Made by a program: the position numbers and the translations under genes. The notes under the pieces were generated by a model. The model saw nothing but the letters and a program-made list of their open reading frames with translations. It ran no database searches and was not told the DNA's origin. Below are positions 36,435 to 45,062 of a DNA stretch of 64,000 nucleotides, in pieces. The DNA lies in NCBI RefSeq assembly GCF_019317285.1, contig NZ_CP079218.1, positions 1,488,001-1,552,000 of the forward strand, written 5' to 3'. Each line of letters starts with the position of its first letter. Position 1 is the first letter of the stretch. This DNA comes from Pedobacter sp. D749. GTDB lineage: Bacteria > Bacteroidota > Bacteroidia > Sphingobacteriales > Sphingobacteriaceae.

Positions 36435-36575
36435 ATGAAGCTTGGAAAGAAAAAATCAGACACATCAGATGAAACCGGCAACGAGGAGGATAAAGGCATC
36501 TTTCCCAAAAAGATGATATTTTTTATCCTTGTGCTCAGCGCGCTACTGATGATCCTGATCTTGTTTAAAGCTTAA
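36435..36575 (+). CDS. Small single-span membrane protein
   Basis: 46 residues (MKLGKKKSDTSDETGNEEDK, then GIFPKK and a membrane segment MIFFILVLSALLMILILF ending in KA). A start at 36402 would add 11 residues. A charged cytoplasmic head and one C-terminal span make it a plausible tail-anchored peptide. It is intact but has no homologue that I recognise. The rest of 36042-36596 holds nothing else clear. Confidence 0.5.
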   Translation: MKLGKKKSDTSDETGNEEDKGIFPKKMIFFILVLSALLMILILFKA

Positions 36576-36596
36576 TTTAGATCAGTTCATAGTGAC

Positions 36597-38909
36597 TCAA
36601 GGCATGGCTGGCTGATCTTGAAGATAAAAGATCAACTCTCCGCCCTGAAGCAGCGATTGGTGTGTAATTTGATTTTTGTTAAGAGATTTTCCATTTAAAG
36701 TGATTTTTGAACTGTAAATAGATCTTTTACTCTTTTTAATGGCTGTTATGGTTAATTTTTTGCCATTGTTAAAGGTTATTACAGTTTGTGTAAATAAAGG
36801 ACTGGTTAATTGGTAGTTTCCTGAAACAGGATCTACCGGATAAAAACCCATCGCCGCAAATACATACCATGCCGACATTTGCCCGGCATCGTCATTACCA
36901 CTTAATCCGCCAGCTCCTTCATCATACTCTTCGGCTAAAATGCGCGATACCTGCAGCTGGGTCTTCCAGGGAGAAGCGGTATAATTATACAAAAAGGGAA
37001 TCTGATGACCAGGTTCGTTGCCATGCCAATATTCCTTTTTGTCGAAAAGGGAATCCAGTTCATTTTCGAGGTTTTTACTTCCGCCCATTGATTTAATCAA
37101 TCCAGGCATGTCATGTGGTACGTAAAAGGTGTATTGCCTTGGCGTTCCTTCCGTAATATAGGGTTCACGGTGATCAGGATAAAAAGGTTTGTACCAACTG
37201 CCATTGGCAAAGCGGCCCCTGGCCATTCCCACCTGTTGATCGAATACATTTTTATAATTAGCAGCCCTTTTCATTAATTGTTTATAATCTGCTGTTTTAC
37301 CCAGATCTTTCGCTACAGTGGCCAAAGCATAATCATCGTAAGCATACTCCAGCGTTCTGCTCACCTGTTCCCGTTTGTGAAAAGCATCTGGAATGCTGTC
37401 TTCCATAGGGATATAACCATATTTAAGGTAACTGTTAATCCCACGGCGGCCTTTGCCATTGAGGTAATCGGCCGAATCGGGCATTTGAAAGGCATTTTGG
37501 CGCATCAGGCGATAGGCTTCCTTTACGTCATAACCGCGAATCCCCTTATTGTAGGCCGAAGCCAGAAAAGCAGTAGCGTGGTCGCCAATCATAGCTGCAG
37601 TATAATTATTCCAACAGGGGAAAATGGGCAGCCAACCACCTTGTTGCCCTTTTAGCACCAACGAATTTGCAAAATCGTTGGTCAGATCGGGTTTTAAAAG
37701 TTCTGTAAGCGGTAATTGGGCACGGTAGATATCCCACATCGAAAAGTCATCGTAATAATTGCCTTTTGTCAGTGTTTTTTTTGCGTAATTGCCCGCAAAT
37801 TGAGGGTACCCGCCGTCTACATCATTAAATAATCGGGGGTGCTGCTGTGCATGGTAAAGTGCCGTGTAGAATATCCGCTTATTTTTTTCATCAGGGTCGT
37901 TAACCTTAACCTGGCCAAGTGACTGCTCCCAAACGCGACTTGTTTTAGCCACAACGGTTTCGAAACTGGCCGTATTGATCTCGGCTTCGAGGTTAAGTTT
38001 TGCTGCGGCTATACTGGTAAAAGAAGTACCAGCGTAAATACTAATGCTTTCTCCTTTTTGTAGTTTAAAGCCCAGATAGGCACCTAAATCTATCTGGTTT
38101 TCGATGGATTGATGTGCTGAAACATTGCCCCCGCTAAATACACCACTTTTTGTAAAAGCTTTTTTAATGCGGATGAAAAAATAGCCGCTAAAGCCTGCTG
38201 CTTTTCCCCAGCCCTGGTAAATGCGGTGAACAGGATTATACCCCGAAATTTCACCTCTTTGGCGGTCAATTTTAATATATCCTTTACCCTGATCACTATT
38301 TGGTGTAATTAACAGATAAACACTATCTGCCTTTAATGCTGTGATTTTAATCAGGCCACAACGCAAGGTGGCGGTGGCTTCCGTAAGTAGGTTATAGCGA
38401 GGTAAATTTGCTTTGTAATAAGCAGGTGTAGCTACTTCACCCTGATGTGTATAATCAACAGCATAATCTGTTGGGCTGGTTTTCAGTTTGCCCGAAATGG
38501 GCATAATGGTAAAGCTGCCATAATCTTGTGTACAGGAGCCGCTGATCCAGTGACTGGCCCTGATGCCATAAAATTTTTTATTGTTGTAATAATAGGGGGC
38601 AAGGCATTTTTTTTCCGAAAGCTGAGTTTGTGGCGTCCACTGGGTCATGCTAAAGGGTGGCGCAACAGCTGGTATGGTATTGGCCAGCCGTTCTGTTTTG
38701 TCTTCTATATGCTGGCTGGCGAGTGTGGTACTTGCGGATGTACCCGAAAATGGCTGCACATATTTGATTACAGATTGCTGCGCGAAGGCCTTGCTGCCAA
38801 CAAGCATAAAAAGCAATGATATACTGGTATAAAATGTTAATCGGGTGGCCCGGTTTTTACTTCGTTTTGTAAACGGTTTAATCATTTTTATATCGGAAAA
38901 GATAATCAT
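36597..38909 (-). CDS. GH92-family glycoside hydrolase (alpha-mannosidase type)
   Basis: 770 residues. The start at 38909 overlaps the GH28 stop (ATGA); a Met at 38885 gives a shorter, cleaner signal peptide ending AFAQQ. Family GH92 motifs include GTGGxGxT-like PFSGTSASTT near the start, DFSMWDIYRAQLPL, YKGIRGYDVKEAY, and GGLSGNDDAGQMSAWYVFAA near the C-terminus. GH92 enzymes are calcium-dependent exo-alpha-mannosidases, mostly alpha-1,2 or alpha-1,3, in the periplasm. It is the last gene of the PUL run and would remove mannose caps from the imported glycan. The substrate is inferred only from the family. Confidence 0.93.
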   Translation of the reverse strand: MIIFSDIKMIKPFTKRSKNRATRLTFYTSISLLFMLVGSKAFAQQSVIKYVQPFSGTSASTTLASQHIEDKTERLANTIPAVAPPFSMTQWTPQTQLSEKKCLAPYYYNNKKFYGIRASHWISGSCTQDYGSFTIMPISGKLKTSPTDYAVDYTHQGEVATPAYYKANLPRYNLLTEATATLRCGLIKITALKADSVYLLITPNSDQGKGYIKIDRQRGEISGYNPVHRIYQGWGKAAGFSGYFFIRIKKAFTKSGVFSGGNVSAHQSIENQIDLGAYLGFKLQKGESISIYAGTSFTSIAAAKLNLEAEINTASFETVVAKTSRVWEQSLGQVKVNDPDEKNKRIFYTALYHAQQHPRLFNDVDGGYPQFAGNYAKKTLTKGNYYDDFSMWDIYRAQLPLTELLKPDLTNDFANSLVLKGQQGGWLPIFPCWNNYTAAMIGDHATAFLASAYNKGIRGYDVKEAYRLMRQNAFQMPDSADYLNGKGRRGINSYLKYGYIPMEDSIPDAFHKREQVSRTLEYAYDDYALATVAKDLGKTADYKQLMKRAANYKNVFDQQVGMARGRFANGSWYKPFYPDHREPYITEGTPRQYTFYVPHDMPGLIKSMGGSKNLENELDSLFDKKEYWHGNEPGHQIPFLYNYTASPWKTQLQVSRILAEEYDEGAGGLSGNDDAGQMSAWYVFAAMGFYPVDPVSGNYQLTSPLFTQTVITFNNGKKLTITAIKKSKRSIYSSKITLNGKSLNKNQITHQSLLQGGELIFYLQDQPAMP

Positions 38910-40423
38910 GGCAGCTTTTTTATTGCCTCTTTCTGGTCAATTGGTAGTTTAATGTTTTTAAAGGATACCCGATCTGTTTTTTTCAAAACGATGATGTTAG
39001 CGTGCACTGCTTGTTCAATTTCAAGTCCTTCTAAATTTATCATATGCACATCATCAAAAATAACGGCAGGCCTAAAATCAGGATCCTTATAGCTTAATTT
39101 AATATTTTTAAATGATATGCCTTTCGCATGACGGACATAAAGTCCCCACGCCGGCAACTCGCCAAACATACTAAATTCTGGATAGCCCGATTCATTTTCA
39201 GTTACTGTATCCAACGCATCAACCGCAATGTGGGCAATTGCTTTGGATGCGCCGCCTCCATAAGTAATTTCTATATTTTCGAGCATCACATTTTCGATAT
39301 CGTGTCCGGGGATGCCTGCAATGGCTGCTGGCAATAAATTATGCGGAGCTGATTTGGGTAACGGCCCTTCAATGGGGTAACCGGCATCGGGTTTGGCATT
39401 TGGGATATCGGCTTTTAGATTCGCAATGCGGATGTTCTTTACCGAGCTATATTGTGTACCTTTATTCCGGTGACCCAGGCGGATAAAAATGGCGTTGCCT
39501 GTGTACTTTGCCGTAACACCATCAATATCTACGCCATCAATAAAGCCACCATCTACAGCTTCGAGTGCTATCGCAGAACGATAGGTATTGTAAACGGTAA
39601 TATTTCGCACTTTAATGTTGCGGAAGCCACCATAAGAGCCTGTCCCGATTTTAAAACCACTGGCGCTTGATCGGATGGTACAATTGGCTATATAAATATT
39701 CTCGCAGGTTCCGGGGCGCCCTTCCGATTTCAGACAAATGCCGTCATCAGCTGCATCGATATTACAATTGCTAATGTTTACATTTTTGCTATTTACAATA
39801 TCAATTCCGTCGTTGTTCCAGTATTCGGTGCTTTCTACTGTTACACTATCAATGGTTACTTTATTGCATCCGGCAAAGTCTTGCACCCAGCCTGCGCTGT
39901 TTTTAATTTTAACATTTTTTACCTTAATCTCTTCGCAATTGTTAAAGGCAATTAAACGGGGTCTGTTATATTCGGAAGGACGCTTAGCCACCCAGGTTTC
40001 ATCTTGCAAAGTACCATTATGCAACAATTGCAATAAACTTTTAACCACTTCGCTACCCCTTCCGTTAATAGTACCTTTGCCGTTTATGGTAACATGGTGT
40101 TGACCATTGGCCGAAATAAGTGCATAGGCCGCCGCCGGACCGTAATCCATCCGGTTGGTACTGCCTAACAGTTCGGCACCTGCTTCAAGGTAAAGCTCAA
40201 CCCCCGATTTTAGTTCAATTGGGCCGGTAACAAATTGCCCTGGTGGAACAACTATCCGTCCGCCCGATTTACCGGCGACATTAATAGCATTTTGGATCGC
40301 TTTGGTATTGAGCGCTTCCAATCCGGGTTTTGCTCCAAAATTAACAATGTTGAATGCTTTAGGTTGTGCATTAACCACCAGATTATGAAATAAACAAACG
40401 AAGGATAAGATCAGGAATCTCAT
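38906..40423 (-). CDS. GH28-family pectinase-like glycoside hydrolase 1
   Basis: 505 residues: signal peptide (~1-19), then a right-handed beta helix. GH28 landmarks are the N-terminal FNIVNFGAKPG and the acid region NNDGIDIVNSKNV with AADDGICLKSEG about 25 residues further on. SASGFKIGTGSYGG follows, and RLGHR lies later. The usual GHG of fungal polygalacturonases is not seen; GSYGG replaces it, as in many Bacteroidota members. Family enzymes cut alpha-linked galacturonate or related uronate/rhamnose bonds by inversion. It overlaps GH92 and lies 16 bases from the GH89 gene. A second GH28 lies on the other strand at 53962. Confidence 0.9.
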   Translation of the reverse strand: MRFLILSFVCLFHNLVVNAQPKAFNIVNFGAKPGLEALNTKAIQNAINVAGKSGGRIVVPPGQFVTGPIELKSGVELYLEAGAELLGSTNRMDYGPAAAYALISANGQHHVTINGKGTINGRGSEVVKSLLQLLHNGTLQDETWVAKRPSEYNRPRLIAFNNCEEIKVKNVKIKNSAGWVQDFAGCNKVTIDSVTVESTEYWNNDGIDIVNSKNVNISNCNIDAADDGICLKSEGRPGTCENIYIANCTIRSSASGFKIGTGSYGGFRNIKVRNITVYNTYRSAIALEAVDGGFIDGVDIDGVTAKYTGNAIFIRLGHRNKGTQYSSVKNIRIANLKADIPNAKPDAGYPIEGPLPKSAPHNLLPAAIAGIPGHDIENVMLENIEITYGGGASKAIAHIAVDALDTVTENESGYPEFSMFGELPAWGLYVRHAKGISFKNIKLSYKDPDFRPAVIFDDVHMINLEGLEIEQAVHANIIVLKKTDRVSFKNIKLPIDQKEAIKKLP

Positions 40424-40439
40424 GGAATTTGAATTATGT

Positions 40440-42647
40440 TTACTGGTGCATTATCCCCATGGTTTTGCGGTATTTCTGATACATTTCCATGGCAACATTT
40501 ACCGGGTTTCCAACAGTTTTGGTTGGGTAGTCTTTTCGCTGATTAACCCATTTCCATTCCCAGTTACTTACTTCTTCATTAAATTGGCTGGTATTAAAAT
40601 CGCTTTGCTGTTTTAATGCTTGTTCGGCACGGGTAAGGAAAAGCTGCCACCTTGGTTTATAAAAATCAGTTAACAAGCCGCTCCACTGCCTGCAGGCATA
40701 CTCATTCAAGGGGCTTTTCGCATCTCCCCATAGGGTAATCAGGTCTTTGGCATTCATTTCGTAAAGTGCTTTTTCAGCCGGGGTTTCTCCCCATTTCCTT
40801 GCATCACTTACCCATGGGCCCAGCATAAAATCTTTTCTGGTGGCCAATAGCCTGTCCATATCGTCAATCAGCTGTATAAATTTGCTGCTTTCTTTTTTAA
40901 AGGTAAGCAGGTCTTTTTTGCGGTAGGCCGTCATCATATTTCTTTGTACAGGCAAGGCATAATTGGCCATTACCTGTCGGGTGATATCAACCAGATCGTA
41001 TTGAAAGCCATCACTGGTTTTGCAAAGTGGTGCGGCTTTTACAAATTCATCCCAGGCCGGAAGCAAATCTTTTTCCTTGTAATTTAAGGTGGTTTTTGCC
41101 CAACGGGTTAACGAATCGAAAGTAGGGCGTGCCTGAATAATAGATTCTGCACCATCTCTGATATATTTATCAGCCGGAACGTTGTAAACGGTTTTACGCA
41201 ATATTTCCCAGCCTTTTAATGCATTTACATTACTTTTTCCGTAGCGGTTGCGCACAAATTTGGGTAACCAGGTTTTCAAATCTATAGGTTTAGACTGCCA
41301 GGCATTATCCATCATTAACTCATAAAGTACCGGATTTTGTTCTATGCCTTCCATACTCAATCCAATACCTTTCATTTTACCACTTTGTGGATTATTGAGC
41401 GCCTGGGCCGGCGCAGTTGCCACTACATCCATACGCCCAAAAAGGTTGGTATTGCCACCAAAATTGTGCAACATATTCCAGATCCATGGTTTACCATAAA
41501 AGCCTTGTGTCCTTTTCCAAACCGGTTCTATTTCTGTAGCCAGATCAAGTAAAATCATCTTATCGTTTGGTACAGCCTTTAATAAGGCCTCTGTTTGCGG
41601 CTCTTTCCAGAATTTTCGATCACTATAGAATAACCAGCCTTGCATTACCCAAATGGCTTTCGGATCTGCTTGTGCCATACCGTCGTAAATCCTTGAGCTC
41701 AGTTTACCTAAAAAACCGGGATCGGCAGAAGGTGGCTCATTCTCGTTAAAAGTATCGGCAGAGTAAAGGTGATCAGTACCTAATAATTCGGTTTGTTTCT
41801 GCAGGAATTTCTTCCCGATCTGCGCAAACATCGGATCTTCAGAATCAAGGATATAAGTATCGGCAAAGCCATTGGTCCAGTTGGTGGCTTTTAACTTTGC
41901 TTTTGGGAATTTGTTTTTAAATGCTGCCGGCACATGTCCGGTAAAGGCAGGCAGTACCGGTTTCATCCCCAGCGATCTTTGCCGTGCTAAAATTTTCTTT
42001 TGCAGTTCAAAGTGACTTTTCATCCAGCTTACCGGAAGCGGACCAGCCCAGCCATCAATATTCCCCATCCAAAACCACGAGAAATAAGCAGGACCGGTAA
42101 AAAAACCTTTAAGTTCTTCGTCCGAAAAACCCATTTCTTTGTATAAAAGGTACCAGGTATATTCTTCGCCGGTAATGGCAAGAGGCATGTTGATCCCATG
42201 GAGGGCCATCCAGTCTATCTCTTTTTCCCAACGCGACCAATCCCACCAGCTCATACTGTAATTAAAAGTACAATAGTTTAAATAGTAACGATAATCGTAG
42301 GGTGTTTCTTTTCTTAATTTCGTTTTTACTGCAGGCAGGGTAGCAGGCAAATTTAAATTGGTGCCATTCCAGGTAATCTGACAATGCGCATATTCAGTCA
42401 AATAATAATAAAAAGCCGAAGCCAGGGCAACACCGCTGCTGCCACTAAGTACGATCTTATTGTTTCTGCTCTCAATTTCAAAAACATCCTTACCGTTTGC
42501 TGCAGCAATACTTTTGGTAACGAATGCCTGGTGTTGTTTCGGTAAAATCCGCGCAATAAGTTGATTAGATGAGACCAGGTATTCCTGAGACCACAGGTTA
42601 GTAAACGATAGTACGAACAGCACTATGAATAGCATTTTTATTTTCAT
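40440..42647 (-). CDS. GH89 alpha-N-acetylglucosaminidase (NAGLU-like)
   Basis: 735 residues, the usual length of this family: signal peptide (~1-20), N-terminal domain, catalytic barrel and C-terminal helical domain. Motifs are PYDYRYYLNYCTFNYSMSWW, WDWSRWEKEIDWMALHGINM and PLAITGEEYTWYLLY. Further on come YSADTFNENEPPS and GIGLSMEGIEQNPV; the last two carry the catalytic-type acids. NAGLU enzymes release terminal alpha-linked GlcNAc from heparan-type, mucin-type and other glycans. It lies one base from the acetyltransferase gene upstream, a pairing also known in human heparan breakdown (HGSNAT then NAGLU). Confidence 0.95.
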   Translation of the reverse strand: MKIKMLFIVLFVLSFTNLWSQEYLVSSNQLIARILPKQHQAFVTKSIAAANGKDVFEIESRNNKIVLSGSSGVALASAFYYYLTEYAHCQITWNGTNLNLPATLPAVKTKLRKETPYDYRYYLNYCTFNYSMSWWDWSRWEKEIDWMALHGINMPLAITGEEYTWYLLYKEMGFSDEELKGFFTGPAYFSWFWMGNIDGWAGPLPVSWMKSHFELQKKILARQRSLGMKPVLPAFTGHVPAAFKNKFPKAKLKATNWTNGFADTYILDSEDPMFAQIGKKFLQKQTELLGTDHLYSADTFNENEPPSADPGFLGKLSSRIYDGMAQADPKAIWVMQGWLFYSDRKFWKEPQTEALLKAVPNDKMILLDLATEIEPVWKRTQGFYGKPWIWNMLHNFGGNTNLFGRMDVVATAPAQALNNPQSGKMKGIGLSMEGIEQNPVLYELMMDNAWQSKPIDLKTWLPKFVRNRYGKSNVNALKGWEILRKTVYNVPADKYIRDGAESIIQARPTFDSLTRWAKTTLNYKEKDLLPAWDEFVKAAPLCKTSDGFQYDLVDITRQVMANYALPVQRNMMTAYRKKDLLTFKKESSKFIQLIDDMDRLLATRKDFMLGPWVSDARKWGETPAEKALYEMNAKDLITLWGDAKSPLNEYACRQWSGLLTDFYKPRWQLFLTRAEQALKQQSDFNTSQFNEEVSNWEWKWVNQRKDYPTKTVGNPVNVAMEMYQKYRKTMGIMHQ

Positions 42648-42648
42648 A

Positions 42649-43881
42649 TCAAATTTTTAGAAACCACTTTTTATCGAAGAGGAACTTTAAGCCAAATAAT
42701 TGTATTAGGAGTACACCGGTCCATACGCCAGCCTGTTGCCACGTGGCAGGGATGGTATTGATAATTCCGCCGAAGAGGAAGTTAGAAGTAGATTCGAAGT
42801 TAAACAGACCGTGTGCAAAAATATAAATTAATATAGAATTGGTACCCATCCATACCATGGGCATACACCATTTTTGATAACTGCACACATCGATAAAATA
42901 ATAGAAAAGTGCAAAAAATATGATGCTCCAGCCGCCTGCAAAGAGTACAAAGGTGCTCGTCCACATGGTTTTGTTGATCGGGAAAAGGAAGCTGCCAGCG
43001 AGTGCAATTAAGAGTAGTGCAATGCCCGAAATGATTAAATACAATACTTTTTTATTTGGATTTGGGCTTACTGTTTTATTCTTGATAAATGTGCCGGTAA
43101 ATATACCCAGCATGGCCGAGCAAATGGCCGGTATAGTGCTCAGTAAACCTTCAGGATCGTAAACTACCCGGTGAAGCTTACCTGGAAGCAACAAACGATC
43201 TATATACGCAGAAAGATTGCCCTCTGGTGTAAAGATGCCACTGCCAAAGCCTGGAACAGGTACAAAGCGCATGATGAGGTAATAGCCAGCCAGGATAGAT
43301 ACAAACCAAATGACCTGTTTTTTAAGTGAGGTATTCAGGTAAATTAAAGCAGCAAAGAAAGTGGCCAGGCCGATACGGCCCAGTACACTGGCAAAACGGA
43401 TCTGCTCATAACCTTTCCATTGCAGCATGCCATTAACTACTGCACCCAGTAAAATTAAAATCAGGGTTCTTTTAATCAGGGCATAATAAATTTTACCTTT
43501 TGATGCCTGCCCGGTCTCTTTTTCCGTGAAATACTTCTGATAAGAAAAAGGCATAGATACCCCCGAAATAAAGATAAAAAGTGGAAAAATAAGGTCGTAA
43601 AAGGTAAAACCATTCCAAGGCGAATGGAGTAGCTGGTTACTAATACCTACTAAAACCTTTTCGAACAGGGAAAGGTTTGGGGTGGTCTCAATGGTCCAGT
43701 TGTACGGATTCCGTATTAGTACATGGTCTTCTTTAATGCCATTAGCCAATCCATGAAAAATACCTTCGCCGCTCACAATCCAAAACATATCAAAGCCACG
43801 TAAGGCATCTAGCGATAGCAGCCGCTTGGGTTTATTTGCCGGGTGTGCTGTTGAGGATATGGTACTGTTTGGTTGATCCAT
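42649..43881 (-). CDS. HGSNAT/DUF5009-like membrane acetyltransferase
   Basis: 410 residues with about ten membrane segments. The N-terminal block KRLLSLDALRGFDMFWIVSG is diagnostic of the DUF5009/heparan-alpha-glucosaminide N-acetyltransferase group. FPLFIFISGVSMPFS and the later KRTLILILLGAVVN are in the family order. Family members in human lysosomes acetylate terminal alpha-glucosamine so that NAGLU can cut it. Here the two genes are one base apart, arguing for the same couple. In bacteria the function of DUF5009 proteins is largely inferred. It is nine bases after the phosphoesterase gene. Confidence 0.85.
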   Translation of the reverse strand: MDQPNSTISSTAHPANKPKRLLSLDALRGFDMFWIVSGEGIFHGLANGIKEDHVLIRNPYNWTIETTPNLSLFEKVLVGISNQLLHSPWNGFTFYDLIFPLFIFISGVSMPFSYQKYFTEKETGQASKGKIYYALIKRTLILILLGAVVNGMLQWKGYEQIRFASVLGRIGLATFFAALIYLNTSLKKQVIWFVSILAGYYLIMRFVPVPGFGSGIFTPEGNLSAYIDRLLLPGKLHRVVYDPEGLLSTIPAICSAMLGIFTGTFIKNKTVSPNPNKKVLYLIISGIALLLIALAGSFLFPINKTMWTSTFVLFAGGWSIIFFALFYYFIDVCSYQKWCMPMVWMGTNSILIYIFAHGLFNFESTSNFLFGGIINTIPATWQQAGVWTGVLLIQLFGLKFLFDKKWFLKI

Positions 43882-43889
43882 GATTCAGA

Positions 43890-44870
43890 TTATTTTTTAA
43901 TCAATGTATTATAAATAATCTCACCCTGATCGTTAATGGCTTGTACGCGTAATTGGTTGTTATTAACAGAGAATAACATGAAGCCATATTCAGATGCTAC
44001 CATTTCAGCATCGGCAATGAGTTTTACAGGTGTTTTTTCAGAAGCTGAACCAGAAATGAAATAATGTGTTTTTCCGGCAGGTTTAATATACTGCATACTG
44101 TGTTCGTGACCGGTAAGATACACATCTACACCATATTTTTCAAAAGTTGATTTTAACGAATTACGCACAGCTTTGGTATCATATGCATCGGTGCGGCTGC
44201 CGCCAGTATAAATAGGGTGGTGGCCTACAACAATTTTCCATTTAATTGCAGGATCGCTATCCGCCAGTGTTTTAGCGATCCACCGTTTCTGCGCTGTAGT
44301 ATCTTGTCCTTTAACATTTGGGATATATTCAACATTGCTGTAAAATTCAGGTATAAGTGGGTTAGTATCAATAAAAGCAATGAGTACCTGGTTATTGATG
44401 TCGCCATTGATTGGGAATTTCTTAGCGTAATATCGGGCCGGCATTTTCCACCTGCGGCTGATTTTGGAATAATCTACCTGTGCATCAGGGTTTGATTTAT
44501 AATCGTGGTTTCCCAATACTGGGTACCAGTCCCATTGTAGTGAAAAGTCGGTATATATATCTTCGAAAGAATATTTAAAAGAAGGATCTTGAGCACTGAT
44601 TACGCCACTGGGATAAAAATTATCGCCGGTAGAAATGATAAATTTAGCCTTTACTTCTGAAGCAGTAATACCCATTTGTTTGGCTACCTGTTTTTGATGA
44701 TCGGCACCGTTCCGTCCCCAATCGCCCATGGCGATAAAGTTTAAAGCTGTTGGATCTTTGGTAAGCACCTTTGTTGCCGTAATATTTTGTGAGGGGCTTT
44801 TGGTTATAATTTGAGCATATAATGAACCCGAAAATACAAGGGTGAAAATCAGTAGTAATTTTTTAATCAT
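43890..44870 (-). CDS. Periplasmic metallophosphoesterase (purple-acid-phosphatase type)
   Basis: 326 residues: signal peptide (LIFTLVFSGSLYAQ), then the five metal-binding blocks of the family: GDWGRNG (D), STGDNFYPSG (GDN), LGNHDYKS (GNHD), VGHHPIYTGG (GHHP) and LTGHEHSMQ (GHEH). It is close to tartrate-resistant/purple acid phosphatases of ~35 kDa. It hydrolyses phosphate mono- or diesters in the periplasm. Inside this PUL, it points to a phosphate-containing substrate. The 192 bases before it hold a repeat element that separates it from susD. Confidence 0.93.
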   Translation of the reverse strand: MIKKLLLIFTLVFSGSLYAQIITKSPSQNITATKVLTKDPTALNFIAMGDWGRNGADHQKQVAKQMGITASEVKAKFIISTGDNFYPSGVISAQDPSFKYSFEDIYTDFSLQWDWYPVLGNHDYKSNPDAQVDYSKISRRWKMPARYYAKKFPINGDINNQVLIAFIDTNPLIPEFYSNVEYIPNVKGQDTTAQKRWIAKTLADSDPAIKWKIVVGHHPIYTGGSRTDAYDTKAVRNSLKSTFEKYGVDVYLTGHEHSMQYIKPAGKTHYFISGSASEKTPVKLIADAEMVASEYGFMLFSVNNNQLRVQAINDQGEIIYNTLIKK

Positions 44871-44911
44871 TAAGGCAGATTTGTGCTATTGCAAGTTTAG
44901 GATAAAAAATA

Positions 44912-45045
44912 AGAAGAGGCTATTTCACAAATCAATTTATCTTTGGATTTTGTCCGGTTGAGCTTGTCGAAATGCCCTAAGGCAGTTGTACAAGTCTTTC
45001 GACAAGCTCAGGATGACATTATGTATTTATGAGACAACCTCTTCT
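44912..45045. mobile_element. 134-bp MITE/REP-like element between phosphoesterase and susD
   Basis: Ends AGAAGAGG (44912-44919) and CCTCTTCT (45038-45045) are exact complements with imperfect pairing continuing inward. Inside, TGAGCTTGTCGAA (44959-44971) and TTCGACAAGCTCA (44998-45010) are exact complements, the widespread Bacteroidota REP core. There is no coding capacity. Its hairpin may weaken transcription from susD into the enzymes downstream. Confidence 0.7.
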
Positions 45046-45062
45046 AAAAGTTGCAGGATATT

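Noticed and set aside
40440..43881. Heparan sulfate degradation locus based on NAGLU and HGSNAT homologues
   Set aside because: No heparinase lyase, sulfatase or GH88 is present in the window, while inositol oxygenase and phosphoesterase argue for another substrate.
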